Part shown: positions 51,224 through 63,696 of the stretch, piece by piece | Position numbering within the stretch: position 1 is the stretch's first letter | Layout: each line of letters opens with the position of its first letter | Source of the DNA: Anoplolepis gracilipes | Lineage: Eukaryota; Arthropoda; Insecta; Hymenoptera; Formicidae | Assembly (NCBI RefSeq): GCF_047496725.1 | Contig: NC_132981.1 | Span: 3,810,001 to 3,874,000, forward strand | Reading direction: 5' to 3' | DNA length: 64,000 nucleotides | Notes under the pieces: generated by a model | The model's input: the letters and a program-made list of their open reading frames with translations, nothing else | The model's database searches: none | Told to the model about the DNA's origin: nothing | Made by a program: the position numbers and the translations under genes

Positions 51224-54200
51224 TTTGTCCGCGCAATCGACGTTCAACGCCTTGCCATCTCTATAAAATAGGATTGTCGATGATAAAATTCAGAAAATTA
51301 AAATAGGGATTCGAGTGTCCACTCATCGTTGTCCCTGATTGTATGTTGCCAACAAGCGACTTTCGTCGATACGTAACGCATTTGCATCGCGCGAATGTCG
51401 TCGCCTTCGCCGATGCAATTTGTCAATTTGATGAAGATCAATCAGTCGCTTGTTGTATCGCCGCGATTCGAGGATCGATCACGGCGTGATTGTCGTCTCG
51501 GTATGATTTCGATGCGTTCTCTCGACTGATTAACGCGATTATTACGACAATCATCCGCGATCTGCCGTTTGACAATTGTGCTAATTATACAATTTCGCGT
51601 CTAATTTCGCAAAGAAAGACGTGAAGCCACGAGCGGAAGCCCCGAATACTGAGCTTGTAATACGAAAACGCGAATATAGAAGAGGAAAAGGAAAATGACA
51701 TGTAACGTTATGTCCTCCTGTCGATGCGTGTTAGACTGAAGAAACGAGCAATAGCTTTAGTTCGTAGCGAAGCTAATAAACGCTATCGTGAAATGTAGCG
51801 AAATCAATCTGCCAAAGTCAATCGCTTTTCTTAATCTGCCGTCAATCGACAGAGAGTTTTTGACAGAGACAAGCTGGCGCATTTAATGGCAAGCGGCCAA
51901 ACTGCTGTCTTGTGTCGTTTTAATTAAAGCAAGCAAAGAGACGTGATAAACTTTGGAAAGATTGATCAATTTTACGCTATTTTACGGTATAACGGTGTTG
52001 GGCATTTACGGATAGACTTAGGTAAACGACACAGTTATTGATCACTTGAGAAATATTTATTCTTAATTATGAAACAATCGATAGAGATCTTGTCAATAAT
52101 TATATTTCATTGTATGTATGTGATAAACAAAAATGTTAATTTTATTTGCAAGTTTTTCGTAGACAATGTAAAACATAAGCAAGAAGCATGTAGAGCGAGT
52201 TTTACATTAAAAGTTAAAATATAAAAGTTACATATATTGATAACTTTTAAAAATCTATTATATAAAATATAAAAGAATCTGCGATACTTTATTTAAAGAA
52301 AAAATATATCGCGAGTATTAAAGATAAATAAAAACTCGCGCTTTAAATAAAAATTGACAAATGCAAGTGATCAATAATTACAGTGGTCAGTAATTACTTT
52401 ATACATAGAATACTAAAACTGTCACCTTATAAGTGTGTAGCGCAATTTTAAATTACCGTGAAGAAATATGAGTTGTTTTTCACACTTAAATACAATCTAA
52501 AAGCCATGTAAAGTTATCTAGAAGACGCCTTGATCCGTGTCAGACGTCTTTTAAATGCCTTTTGTAAACATGTCTCTTTCAGACATTTGTGCTGTTCCAG
52601 AGATAGCTTAATTACACATAAAGTGATAGTTTAGATATTCTACGCCGTTAGTATCGTTTACTCGAAGACGCCCAAGACTGGTAGTCGTTTAGAAGACACG
52701 ATATAAAAGTATATCATGGCGTGTAAGTTCGTGAATTTATATTCTTTACGCGAACAACACGCGGCGATAAGTTCCGCTTCTCCTTCGTCCCATCCGTACA
52801 ATTTGCAATAAATAAAGTCGCTATTTTTTTCATACAAAAAAATTCTCCCACGAAACGGCTTACAATTGCACGTATCAGATTGCATTTAATAATCGTCCAT
52901 TTTCGCGAAGGGAGGAGATTAATCATACCATTAAATATCGCGGCAACATATCGATTATGATAATAAATCATCACTGCTACGATGACGACGCTATCATCAT
53001 CGTCATCGCGGCGGTGATGTATCATAGATAGAGAGAAACGATTGTTTGTAACGGAAAGATGTAATGTACCTAGTATTAGGATCTAGATAAGGCAAAGCTT
53101 CCTATTTTTTGCCCACGAAAATACATCATCGCGTTTCAGCCGGGATGAAAATGATTTTTTAATTAATTTCTCTTAGATCTCTGCGATTATTTATTTCACA
53201 ACACTATTGTCATATGAAATATTTGGTAATGTATGGTATGTTTCAACAATGTTGATTCTGATTTAATCTTGTATGAAGATTGCAGATCGCACATTAGAGT
53301 GACAAATTGAAAAAGAAATTTGAATTTCTTATTTGTTATAAAAATAATTTTTGCACGTACAAAAAAATGTAATTTTCCATTACATCGACCCGGCTGTGAC
53401 GCTCGCGCGATTGGATTAGCATAATATTGATACTAATATTGATAACACGATATTAAAAATAGTCGTAATATGTAATCGATAATCTAATCAATGTTAAGAG
53501 ATATTACCGTTAATAATTTGATACTCGTTAGCTCCGACAACATCATTCGCATAATCATCCTCGTATTTCTCAATCGATTCGCCCATATCCGCGACCGTAA
53601 AAAATCTTGTTTTGCAAAGGGAGAAATGGTATGAAAGAGTGAGATACACAGGGATTAAAAGTGCGAGTATGGGACGGAGAACGAACGGGGAGGAAAGAGA
53701 GAAAGTGCAATGCACACGGATGAATTGACGTCCATACGGTATGTATACACATTTGTATCACGAAACAATTGCGTATGGACAATTAAAAATGAAAAGTTAA
53801 TCATTTTTTTAATATTAATTAATTTTTTTTTAATTTATATTCAAAATAAGATTTCTTCTTTCTTTATTTTCACTTCATTTTAAAACATCTATTTTTTTTA
53901 CGTAAAAGTTGCGATGAACCTTTCGTCATTGACATACATAATCATAACAAATCGCGCTACTGCCCGATCTATAATGGAATTATGTTTAAGTAAGAAGAGA
54001 GCAAAAAGAGATAGAAAGAGATTTCGAATATAATAACTGGACACAGTGATACGGTGTACGTCTGTTCCGGCGAGGATAAGAATAACGTCCCACTTGTACG
54101 CTATGTCAATTTCGATGTCAATGTTCTCCTTCGTCGCTCATGTATATATGATATATTTAGTCCTAAGTGTATATTTTATACTGAAATATTGGTAACAGTA

Positions 54201-56116
54201 GAATTAAGCGCTCGGTCATATTGATAGATCGACAAACCAAAGGATTCGTGCGCGGTTTCCTCGTATTTGCGTTCCTGAGTAAGAATGAAAGAGAATAAAC
54301 GAGGAAAGTAAAGAGAAATGTATTTCCTCGTAAAACATTTATTTCCTCGACGTATTATCAGAGAGCAATAAGATGAGATAAAACAATGTAATTAATCACG
54401 TTTCATATTTAATTTTTATTTTAATCATTTTTCATTGGCTCTCTTTCTCCTTTAATACCGCTTCAATAACGTCATATGATATGTATTTCGATAAGAAAAA
54501 TATTAATGATAACTGGACACTAAAAGAACAAATTACTTAACAAAATTCATCAAGTCCATTTAAAGTAATCTGTCTGAATTTTTTATCTAGCGTCAAACTT
54601 TTGAAGTATTATTTAAACAAAAATGCCAATTTGTGTCACATTTAAACGCTTTATTTTTCACGACATAACTTGAGCTAAATTCAAATTAAAAATTACTTTA
54701 CCCGAAAAATTAACAAATGCAAATTTTGTTAATTATTAACTAACTTTAGTTTTAGTTAAATACACTAGAATGTTACTCAATAGAATTATACCTATATTAG
54801 AACGATTTTTCATCGCTGAAATGAATCTTCCTCAGGAAAAAAAACGAATTCTCAAAAAGATTTATCAAAGAGCAATGTGAGAAATTATGCATTTTTAATA
54901 TCTATGATATTAATATTAATATTAAAATTTTGTTTATTATGCATTTTTATTAAACTTTAATTATAATAATTTAGTTATAGTATTTTATTCGTTGTTAAAA
55001 AAATATTCGTGATATCTTGTTGTTATACGATTAAAAAAGAATTTGAGATTTATTGTAATTCAATCGAACATATGGGACAAAACTTCTCGATCTAACAATA
55101 AAAATCAGACTCCCATTCGTTATACAAACTATTATAGATTATAATTACAAATGCGTCACACAAGCTCGTTTGTGTATTTAAATAGTACGATATATGTTTT
55201 CTTATTTTTTATTTTAATAAATTATGGAATATTCAACAAGATTGATGCAGGAAAAATTTTGCATCTCTTTTTCAGCAAAATACGTTTTTTTAAATAAAAA
55301 TATATGAAAATTTGTTTTTTATAAAGTGTATATATATATATATACAAAGTCCAAAAAAAACATAATGAGAAAGATATTTAGCTGTCTGGATAAATAAACT
55401 TAATGACCATAAAAATAAATCTAAAATACTTGAATTATTTTAAAGTCATAAAAAATGTCCCAAAAATATTTAAAAAAATATAAACACTGAAGCTTATACA
55501 TTTTTCATTAAAAATTTTTTACTACAACGCTATTTAAAACTAGGACAATCAGGAATGTAAAACAGGTAGAAAAGCACGTTGATGTATATCTGCATTTTGA
55601 ATTTTGATTCGCGAATTCCTTTTTTTCCGCAATTATTTTGCATATATCTCGTTTTTATCGTTCTAGTTATAATTAATTCGCCATTTTGCAGATTGCGTTC
55701 TGCAATCACGCATGCCACTTCGAATTCACAATTGATCGGCAAGTTTTAACGCAAGTCTGAGAAGAAACACATGTTTTTATAGCTATCGATGTGTAACGAG
55801 AATAAATAACGCGCGTTAGCTATTAAATAAGACTTACTCTGTAATCGCATTAAGGGAGAGAATTTTAGTCCAGCGGTATTTTAAAAAAATACAAAAGTAA
55901 GACAAAGATGCAGAGAACATAGTTCGAAAAGGATCGGCTGACAATCCACAATTAATTTCGCACTTCCTTAATTGACCGAACCGATCACGATGACTTATGT
56001 GTTTCGGTTCAATCTGTGCGCGCGAATGCGAATCGTCGTTCTACGCTCATCTATCTTAAGGGGTGATAAGTCTTCACGATATATAACACATACATACATA
56101 CATGCACATATATATA

Positions 56117-56147
<31 letters not shown>

Positions 56148-56520
56148 ATAACAACGCACTATTTTTGCGTATGGGCGTATAAATATCTAGCAAATACGAC
56201 TGTATTATTTGTACGAATAATCACATTCAAGGAGCACGGGATATCCTTCCGCATCATTCATGAATAAACAAATTTCTTTACAATATGCCAACTAGTCAAG
56301 AATGCTTTATACCAGACATATGCTTTTAATAGTTTTAGGCTCGATCGCACTAACATTATTTTAGATTTAAGTGAGACTTAAACATGTGTATCTTTATCTT
56401 TTTTTTTAAATGAATAAAAACAGACATATGTTTAAATTTCGCTTAAAGCCAAAATAATGTTCTTGCAATCGGGCCTTAATTATATCAATTATATTTATAA
56501 ATAATTTTATACTTAATTTT
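51224..56520. other. Intergenic DNA between RhoBTB and NHP2
   Basis: No coding exon found. A moderately GC-rich piece at 51320-51800 contains a structured inverted repeat (51350-51455). A compound (TACA)n(TA)n(TG)n(TATG)n run lies at about 56088-56150. Frames at 52658-53025 and 53494-53782 lack support. Confidence 0.5.
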
Positions 56521-56590
56521 AATTTTATTTCAATTTTATTTTTTTTTTTTTATACAAAATAAATATAAGCTATGTATAAATGTATACGAA

Positions 56591-57570
56591 TTATAAAGGT
56601 GTAGAAAGTGTTATCATTGCACCTTTTACTTCATCATATAGATCTTTATAATCTGAATGTTCTTTTATGAGCACCATGAGACTGCCACGCTTTACACCCA
56701 TCGCTGCACCAATGTCCAATCTCGATGGAGTAAAGCAATAGGGAATGTTTTTGTCTTCACATACAATTGGTAAGTGACACATAATTTCGATAGGATATAC
56801 ATCTCCAGCAAAGACAACTAAACTATAATAAAAAAATATTTGTGAAAATACATTGCAATCGACGTGCAATTCACTATTAAATGGATATTTGAAGGCACTG
56901 CAGCTTACCCCGTTTCACCCTTGCGAAGGTGTTTCTGTACATCCTTTAAACCATTGCGCAAATATGTTTTGTGTTTTGATGCTGCAATAAATAAATAATT
57001 GCTTATATATAAATAAATACATATATATATTTTAATGAAAATATCATACATTATATTATAAATTGCTCCAATTGTGTATTATATTATATATTATATATAT
57101 ATATATATATATTACATATTTATATTATACATAATATATAACCCTCAAACTGAACACGAGGGTCTTTTGTGTCCGTGCCATTTTTAATCCATTGTTTTAA
57201 AAAAATATTCATAAAATCTCAAGGTTGGAAACTTATCTAAAAAAATTTTGTGTCAAAAGGGACTTATAACTGAACATGTTCAGTTTGAGAGTTAATTATA
57301 TATATATATATATGTTGTAATATATAATTATAATGTAATATATATGTTAAATATATTATATATTTATATTTTGAACAAAGTGTGTGCTAATAACAATAGC
57401 TCACCTTTCTTTATACATTTATATATTTTTTTGGTTAGTTTCTTAGGTGCTATAGGTTTGGCAATAGCATTAACAAGTTTTAGCTTTTCCTCATAGCTGA
57501 TCTCCGGAGAGTCGATACATTCTTCTTTTACTATACTCTCGTCAACCTCCATCCTGGTTTCGTCCTGCAT
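56591..57570 (-). CDS. NHP2: H/ACA ribonucleoprotein subunit 2 (NHP2), 3 coding exons
   Basis: Exons on the minus strand are 57570-57405, 56981-56909 and 56822-56591. Donors are G|GTGAGC and GG|GTAAGC; acceptors are TTGCAG and ATTATAG. The product is 156 aa, the normal NHP2 length. An acidic N-terminus leads into KLTKKIYKCIKK, then GLKDVQKHLRKGETG and the L7Ae-type RNA-binding core (VVFAGDVYPIEIMCHLP, CEDKNIPYCF, IGAAMGVKRGSLMVLI). NHP2 is a core protein of H/ACA snoRNPs, which guide pseudouridylation of rRNA and snRNA and help process rRNA; it acts in nucleoli and Cajal bodies. The start is the first ATG after an in-frame stop. A separate 79-codon frame ends 41 bases upstream. Confidence 0.93.
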
Positions 57571-57613
57571 TTTATGTAAATATTTTCGATTTTATGAGAT
57601 ACTTTGATACTCC

Positions 57614-57853
57614 CTACACGTGTCTAAAGCCTATTAGATATTGCCAAAGAGAAGCGTAAGAGACGCCACGGCTCGGTTTTACGTGATCCTTGAAAGCGAT
57701 ATGCCCTCTGTGGACATAAAAACGTGGACGTTGAACTACATAGCCAAAGTCCACGAATGTTCTCAATGGATAACACATAATGCGAACAGTTTTGGTTGCG
57801 ATCCGTGCTATGTCCACAAAATTTATTAACACATTTTGCTTATTCACTTTCAT
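57614..57853 (-). CDS. Short open frame (79 codons) immediately upstream of NHP2
   Basis: A complete ATG-to-TAG frame on the NHP2 strand. The ATG directly follows a strong acceptor (TTATTTTTAG|ATGAAAG), so it probably begins an exon that continues into NHP2 exon 1. The product would be basic with many aromatic residues (FYVHRGHIAFKDHVKPSRG) and no recognised domain. It may be a small protein made from a dicistronic NHP2 mRNA, an upstream frame that lowers NHP2 translation, or chance. A 62-codon frame lies opposite it but opens on TTG. Confidence 0.4.
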   Translation of the reverse strand: MKVNKQNVLINFVDIARIATKTVRIMCYPLRTFVDFGYVVQRPRFYVHRGHIAFKDHVKPSRGVSYASLWQYLIGFRHV

Positions 57854-58139
57854 CTAAAAATAATTTGTTATTTCTCCATACTGGCAATAATTTACTTTTA
57901 ATATCAAATAATCAAGTAAAAATTGTCAATATTCTAATTTTGCCAATAATATCTTGATTTTTTGTAATTCTTTTTCTTTTATTAAACGCTATTTTTACAT
58001 TCTGCATTTTACAAATTAAAACTTATGTTATATGAAAAAAAAATTTTCTTTCAACAATTTAATAATTTAGAGTATTGTTCTACAAATACAATAATAAACT
58101 TTTAGATATCGATAGATTCAATTAAATGGAATAAAGATC

Positions 58140-58141
<2 letters not shown>

Positions 58142-58203
<62 letters not shown>
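58142..58203. repeat. (TA)n microsatellite
   Basis: About 60 bp of nearly pure TA dinucleotides inside the proposed NHP2 leader intron. Confidence 0.9.
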
Positions 58204-58434
58204 GTAAACATACACAATTTTTTAATTAGAAAAACTGTTAATTTTTTACTTATTTAAGTAAAAATTGTCCGAATTATATAGTGTTTGCTGTCATAATCGT
58301 AAAAATTTTATTAATTTTAATTACATATTATTTTAAAAAAGATAAAATGAAAAATAAAAGTTTTAATTTTTACTTGACAAGCATTTTAATTTATATAGCT
58401 AAAGCATTAGAGCTAAAAGAAGGTATTTAATCAT

Positions 58435-58750
58435 ATAAATTCTTGTATTACTAATAATAAAATTGATGCGAGACACTTTCTGTAACAACTAATCGTGATT
58501 TGAAAAAAAAAGGAAAATTACTTATCAAAATTAATTAACCCAGATCATTGTTGCAAGAGACTCATATATATAAGTATATTTATAATAAAATTTTATTTTA
58601 TTTAATTACTGTAATTTTATACATCTGTTGATTCGTTTAATTCATCTATTTGTCGCTTTGAATTTACAATTTTAATAGCAGGACGTTATATATATTAATT
58701 TCTGAAAATGAAACTTTATTAATTACTTAAATTAAAATGTGGATGATATC
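58435..58750 (-). repeat. Inverted partial copy of the 1.2-kb array unit
   Basis: The reverse complement matches about 61860-62170 of the terminal array. It includes the GTTGTTACAGAAAG...CGCATCAA stretch and the AAAGCGACAAATAGATGAAT stretch, with scattered differences and indels. It lies 3 kb from the array in opposite orientation. Confidence 0.75.
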
Positions 58751-58847
58751 GCCAGCGATAAAATAATTCAGGAGATGCAATGGTTAAGCGATCAAACTGG
58801 CATAATTAAGCTTTTATTCAGTTATTCGGTGTTAATCATTACAGCGA

Positions 58848-59123
58848 CAACGTTTCGACCTTTGGTTTAGGTCCTTATCAAGTCTATTCAAATGATGAGC
58901 AGTAATTATTTCATGGTTGTCTATTACACATCACAAGCACACGTCAGAAAGCAGATTGAGATCTCTTTCAAAAATAATGACAAGAGGTCGAATTCGACCT
59001 CTGTGTGTTCGCTCGTCAATATTTTTGAAAGAGATCTTAGTCTGCTTTCTGACGTGTGCTTGTGATGTGTGATGTGTAATGACAACCATGAAATAATTAC
59101 TGCTTATCATTTGAATAGACTTG
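58848..59123. mobile_element. Foldback element with degenerate hammerhead-like core
   Basis: Arms beginning at 58879 (CAAGTCTATTCAAATGATGAGC) and ending at 59123 (its complement) match over about 100 bp each, around a perfect 20-bp palindrome AGAGGTCGAATTCGACCTCT at 58983-59002. Next to the left arm, the minus strand of 58851-58882 reads TTGATAAGGACC...GGTCGAAACG, close to the hammerhead layout CUGANGA-stem-GAAAC but with two core changes. This suggests decayed, inverted Penelope-like element ends. It lies inside the proposed NHP2 leader intron. Confidence 0.5.
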
Positions 59124-59662
59124 ATTCTTAAAATGAGAATATAATTTTTCGGTGTATATATATAAAATATATAGTACGCAAAAATATTAGCATGCATATT
59201 AACCCCTCTGTCGGCGGATCATTAAAGATTTGTATCATTAAAACTGTTTTATAAAATTCATATATACATATATATAATTAAAAAAATATTTCATGTATCT
59301 TATATAAAATTAAAATAAATATCATATATTTTAATTTTAAAAATATTATTCTTTTTTCTATAATTTTTAATTTATACAAATATTATATCTATTTTAAAGT
59401 TTAAAAAATGAATTAAAAATATAATATAAAATTTTATCTTGGAATATAATAAGTGGAATATAATCACAAAAATAATTTTTTTTATGATTTAAAATTGACC
59501 CAAAGTTCGCCATGCACGCGGCTATCCCGCCGTCCGAGGGTTAAAACAACGGATTTATCTACAATCTATACATTTGTCTACACAATCTACACTCTGTATA
59601 ATCTACAAATCTATACGCAAATCCGTTGTTTTAAAAAAAAAGAAAAGGTTTTTGTTACTCAC

Positions 59663-59706
59663 CGACACTGATGCGCAACAGCGGAGTTGTTGACATTGAA
59701 GCTTAT
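59663..59706 (-). other. Small internal leader exon, probably of the NHP2 transcript
   Basis: A 44-base minus-strand segment bounded by acceptor GTTACAG and donor GTGAGT. It carries an ATG at 59696 that reads 11 codons to the donor. If joined to the exon beginning at 57853, the frame meets a stop after four more codons, so it would be a short upstream frame. Confidence 0.45.
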
Positions 59707-60012
59707 CTGTAACATACAATATAATATCCAAATTATAGCAATGTTTAAAATAATTAATATTAAGAAATTATTATGTACTCATTAAATTTGATATTTGATA
59801 GATACAATAATAATACGCAAATATATGTGGAATAATTTTATAAATTAAAAAAATAAACTATTTTTTAAACAGAAACTTTTGTAAGATTTATGCAAAAGTC
59901 TTTATCGCTGACTCTCTTTTACTTAAATTATTCAAACAAATAAACTAAATTAATTTGTATAAGGTATTTATAATAATTAATGTAGAAATAATAAAATAAA
60001 AATAATACTTAC

Positions 60013-60240
60013 CCTAGGGTTGCTCCGCCGGTGCAGGATGCCTCTCCTAGGCCTCCTCCTCCTCTCAGATTGTAAGGGACGTCATGAACTATTGTTTTAT
60101 ACGCGCGATATACTTTTTTTAATTTGTTGAAACCACACAAAAATAAAATCGCGAAATATTTTAAACCGTACAAAAGTAAAAACGCGCGATACTTTGACGG
60201 CACTCCCGCACTTTTACGCGCGATACTTTGACGGCACTCC
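60013..60240 (-). other. Candidate first exon upstream of NHP2
   Basis: GC-rich minus-strand sequence ending in AGG|GTAAGT (donor at 60012). The 5' limit is unknown. It contains a 34-bp tandem duplication (60182 and 60216, unit including GCGCGATACTTTGACGGC). Together with the exons at 59663-59706 and 57853 it suggests a spliced leader running into NHP2. Confidence 0.4.
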
Positions 60241-60720
60241 CGAATTTCGAAACGATCGAAAATCCCATTTTATCACGCACGAGAATCATACTTGGAGTCG
60301 ATAGGTCGGGCACGATCAAGCTCCGAAGAAAGAAAGATCAAAATTGGGATAAATGAACGAAAACACGATCGCGATCGCGACGAATGTCAAAAATAATAGC
60401 GCGCTATATGTCACTAAGGTCGAATGTTATTATTTTATTTCGGAGTCATTTTAGACGTACTTTAACACGTTAAGATTTATCGTAATATTATTACATATTA
60501 TTCGTATTATTATTACGTATATTACCGTCGCGAGAAACGTGTACGGCGCGCCTCGACCTCGACTTCGAGGTGACCGAACGCGAGGCGCACGTGCCGGCGC
60601 CGGCGCCGGCGCCGACATCGGAGTAAAAACACGTGCGCACACTACGCCCGCCGAAGTAAGAATGAATGACTCATGACTGTCGCTAGTCACGTACTCCGTA
60701 CGCGCCGGGCTCCCCTCTCT
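60241..60720. promoter_or_regulatory. CpG-rich region, likely promoter of the NHP2 transcript
   Basis: A GC-rich island with four overlapping GGCGCC units (about 60594-60615) between blocks of CpG-dense sequence, directly upstream of the candidate first exon. There is no TATA box at a sensible distance, as expected for a housekeeping gene. Confidence 0.45.
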
Positions 60721-60799
60721 TACTATGGAATGCGTGACGTCAAAGACAAGGTCGAGTATGCTCATTCTCTCTCTCTCTCTCTCTCTTTCTCCTCGCGTC

Positions 60800-61500
60800 A
60801 GACAATAACAAATACGTACTATAAGTACTACGTGATATAATTTAACGCGTTGAAATATGTACAATCAAATGATTCTAAAATACATATAAAATTCCTTAAC
60901 TAAAATAATATTATTATTCGATTTAATGCGATATATTTAAAATACATGAAAAGCGATTACGAAATTTGTAAAATACTTCAACGAAAGCAATCTTATGACT
61001 TACTGTATGACTATTATAATTGCACGATTTATTTATTATATTCGTAAATAATTATATCAATGATGTGTGTGTGTATGTGTGAACAATTATTTGTAAAAGC
61101 GATAGAAATTTATATTATAGATATACACATATATTTATAGACGTATAATAATTAAATATGAATTAATAATGAAAAATATGTACAAATTTACTGCCTGTAC
61201 TTATTACATTTACTAAATATGTATAACTCTCTGTAATTTTAGAAATTTGTCATATTATATTAAATAAATGTTCTCTCTTTCATCGTAACTATATAATTAT
61301 TCATTTATATATATATTATGTATGTTTATTTTTTTTTCTATTAGAAAAAGAAAAAGAAAGAGAGAACAGAACAGATATTCTATCACTAAAAATTAATGTA
61401 TTAAATACAATTTAATAATATTTTTAAATTTGTTTATTATAAAAAAGTTTTTTATTAGATGTGCCTGTTTTTATTATAGCTTATACTATTTAATTTATTC
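60800..61500. other. AT-rich spacer before the palindromic array
   Basis: Nothing recognised: short AT-rich runs and a small A/G-rich patch near 61345-61365. Confidence 0.5.
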
Positions 61501-61510
61501 GATTAAAATA

Positions 61511-61787
61511 TGAATTTTTATTAATAAAATATTTTACATAAATATCGGCAAAGTACTTCACGAGCAATAATGTATTTTAAAACGCTCGAAAATTCGCTTC
61601 TGAATGAATAGGAAAACATGATTCGCGAAGAAGGTATCGTTCTTCCCGCGGATTTTAGCGATACCTTCTTCGCGAATCATGTTTTCCTATTCATTCAGAA
61701 GCGAATTTTCGAGCGTTTTAAAATACATTACTGCTCGTGAACTATGTTGCCGATATTTATGTAAAATATTTTATTAATAAAAATTGA
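61511..61787. repeat. Long palindrome 1 (arms about 129 bp, 19-bp spacer)
   Basis: The left arm 61511-61639 and right arm 61659-61787 are near-perfect complements. The spacer is TTCTTCCCGCGGATTTTAG. It can form a large hairpin or cruciform. Confidence 0.9.
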
Positions 61788-62241
61788 ACTTTCGAGGATA
61801 TTAAAAGACACATATTATTAATCGCGTAATGAGCATGTCAATTGCATAATCGACATTAATTAACAATAATTAATAAAGTTTCATTTCCCGAAATTAATAT
61901 ATCAAACGTCCTGTCATTAAAATTGTAAATTCAAAGCGACAAATAGATGAATTAAATGAGTCAACTGATGAATAGAATTACAGTAAATAAATAAAATAAA
62001 ATTATATTATAATTATGTATTCATACATTATATAAGAGTTTCTTGCAACAATGATATTGGGTAATTAATTTTGATAAGTAATTTTCCTATTCTTTTCGAA
62101 TCACGATTAGTTGTTACAGAAAGCGTCTCGCATCAACTTTTTGTTATTAATAATACAAGTATTTATAAAATTAAATATTATAAAATAAATTGCTTGTTTT
62201 TGAAAAGAGAAAAAGAGAGAGGGAGAGAGAGAGAGAGGGAG

Positions 62242-62295
<54 letters not shown>

Positions 62296-62442
62296 AGAGA
62301 GAATATAATTCATCGTTGTGTTTTGTCAATTTTTAATGTTATATATATAATTGTTAATGGTAAATATGTATATAAGAAACACATCTTTACATTTGTTTAA
62401 ATATGAAACATATAATCCAACATATTATATTCTTTTATAGTA

Positions 62443-62488
<46 letters not shown>

Positions 62489-62489
62489 C

Positions 62490-63215
62490 ATATTAATAAT
62501 TTTATTTTATTTAATTATTATAATATTATTCATCAGTTTCACACGTTTAATACATCTATTTGGTTTATTTTAACAACAGAATATGTTTGACACCAATTTC
62601 GGCAAAAAAAACTTTATTAATTACTGTTAATTAACGCCGATTATGCAATTGACATATACTCATACGCGATTAGTAATATGTGTTTTCTAATATCCTCGAA
62701 AGTCCAATTTTTATTAATAAAATATATGACATAAATATGAGCAATGAACTTTAAGAGCGGTAATGTATTTTAAAACGCTCGAAAATTCGCTGAAAAATTT
62801 TGAATGAATAGGAAAACATATTTTGCAAAGAAGGTATCGTTCTTCCCGCGGATTTTAACGATACCTTCTTTGCGAATCATGTTTTCCTATTCATTCAAAA
62901 TTTTTCAGCGAATTTTCGAGCGTTTTAAAATACATTACCGCTCTTAAAGTTCATTGCTCATATTTATGTCATATATTGTATTAATAAAAATTGAACTTTC
63001 GAAGATATTAAAAGACACATATTATTAATCGCGTAATGAGCATGTCAATTGCATAATCGACATTAATTAACAATAATTAATAAAGTTTCATTTCCCGAAA
63101 TTAATATATCAAACGTCATTAAAATTGTAAATTCAAAGCGACAAATAGATGAATTAAATGAGTCAACTGATGAATAGAATTACAGTAAATAAATAAAATA
63201 AAATTATATTATAAT
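62490..63215. repeat. Long palindrome 2 (arms about 350 bp)
   Basis: The left arm (about 62490-62839) and right arm (62859 to about 63215) are complementary throughout, near-perfect for the inner 130 bp and looser further out. The spacer is the same as in palindrome 1 except for one base. The extra arm length over palindrome 1 shows that the first copy is truncated on its left. Confidence 0.85.
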
Positions 63216-63424
63216 TATGTATTCATACATTATATAAGAGTTTCTTGCAACAATGATATTGGGTAATTAATTTTGATAAGTAATTTTCCTATTCTTTTCG
63301 AATCACGATTAGTTGTTACAGAAAGCGTCTCGCATCAACTTTTTGTTATTAATAATACAAGTATTTATAAAATTAAATATTATAAAATAAATTGCTTGTT
63401 TTTGAAAAGAGAAAAAGAGAGAGG

Positions 63425-63512
<88 letters not shown>

Positions 63513-63659
63513 AGAGAGAATATAATTCATCGTTGTGTTTTGTCAATTTTTAATGTTATATATATAATTGTTAATGGTAAATATGTATATAAGAAACACA
63601 TCTTTACATTTGTTTAAATATGAAACATATAATCCAACATATTATATTCTTTTATAGTA

Positions 63660-63696
<37 letters not shown>

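Noticed and set aside
62071..63617. 109- and 114-codon frames with Arg/Glu repeats
   Set aside because: They are (GA)n microsatellites inside the repeated 1.2-kb unit, not genes.
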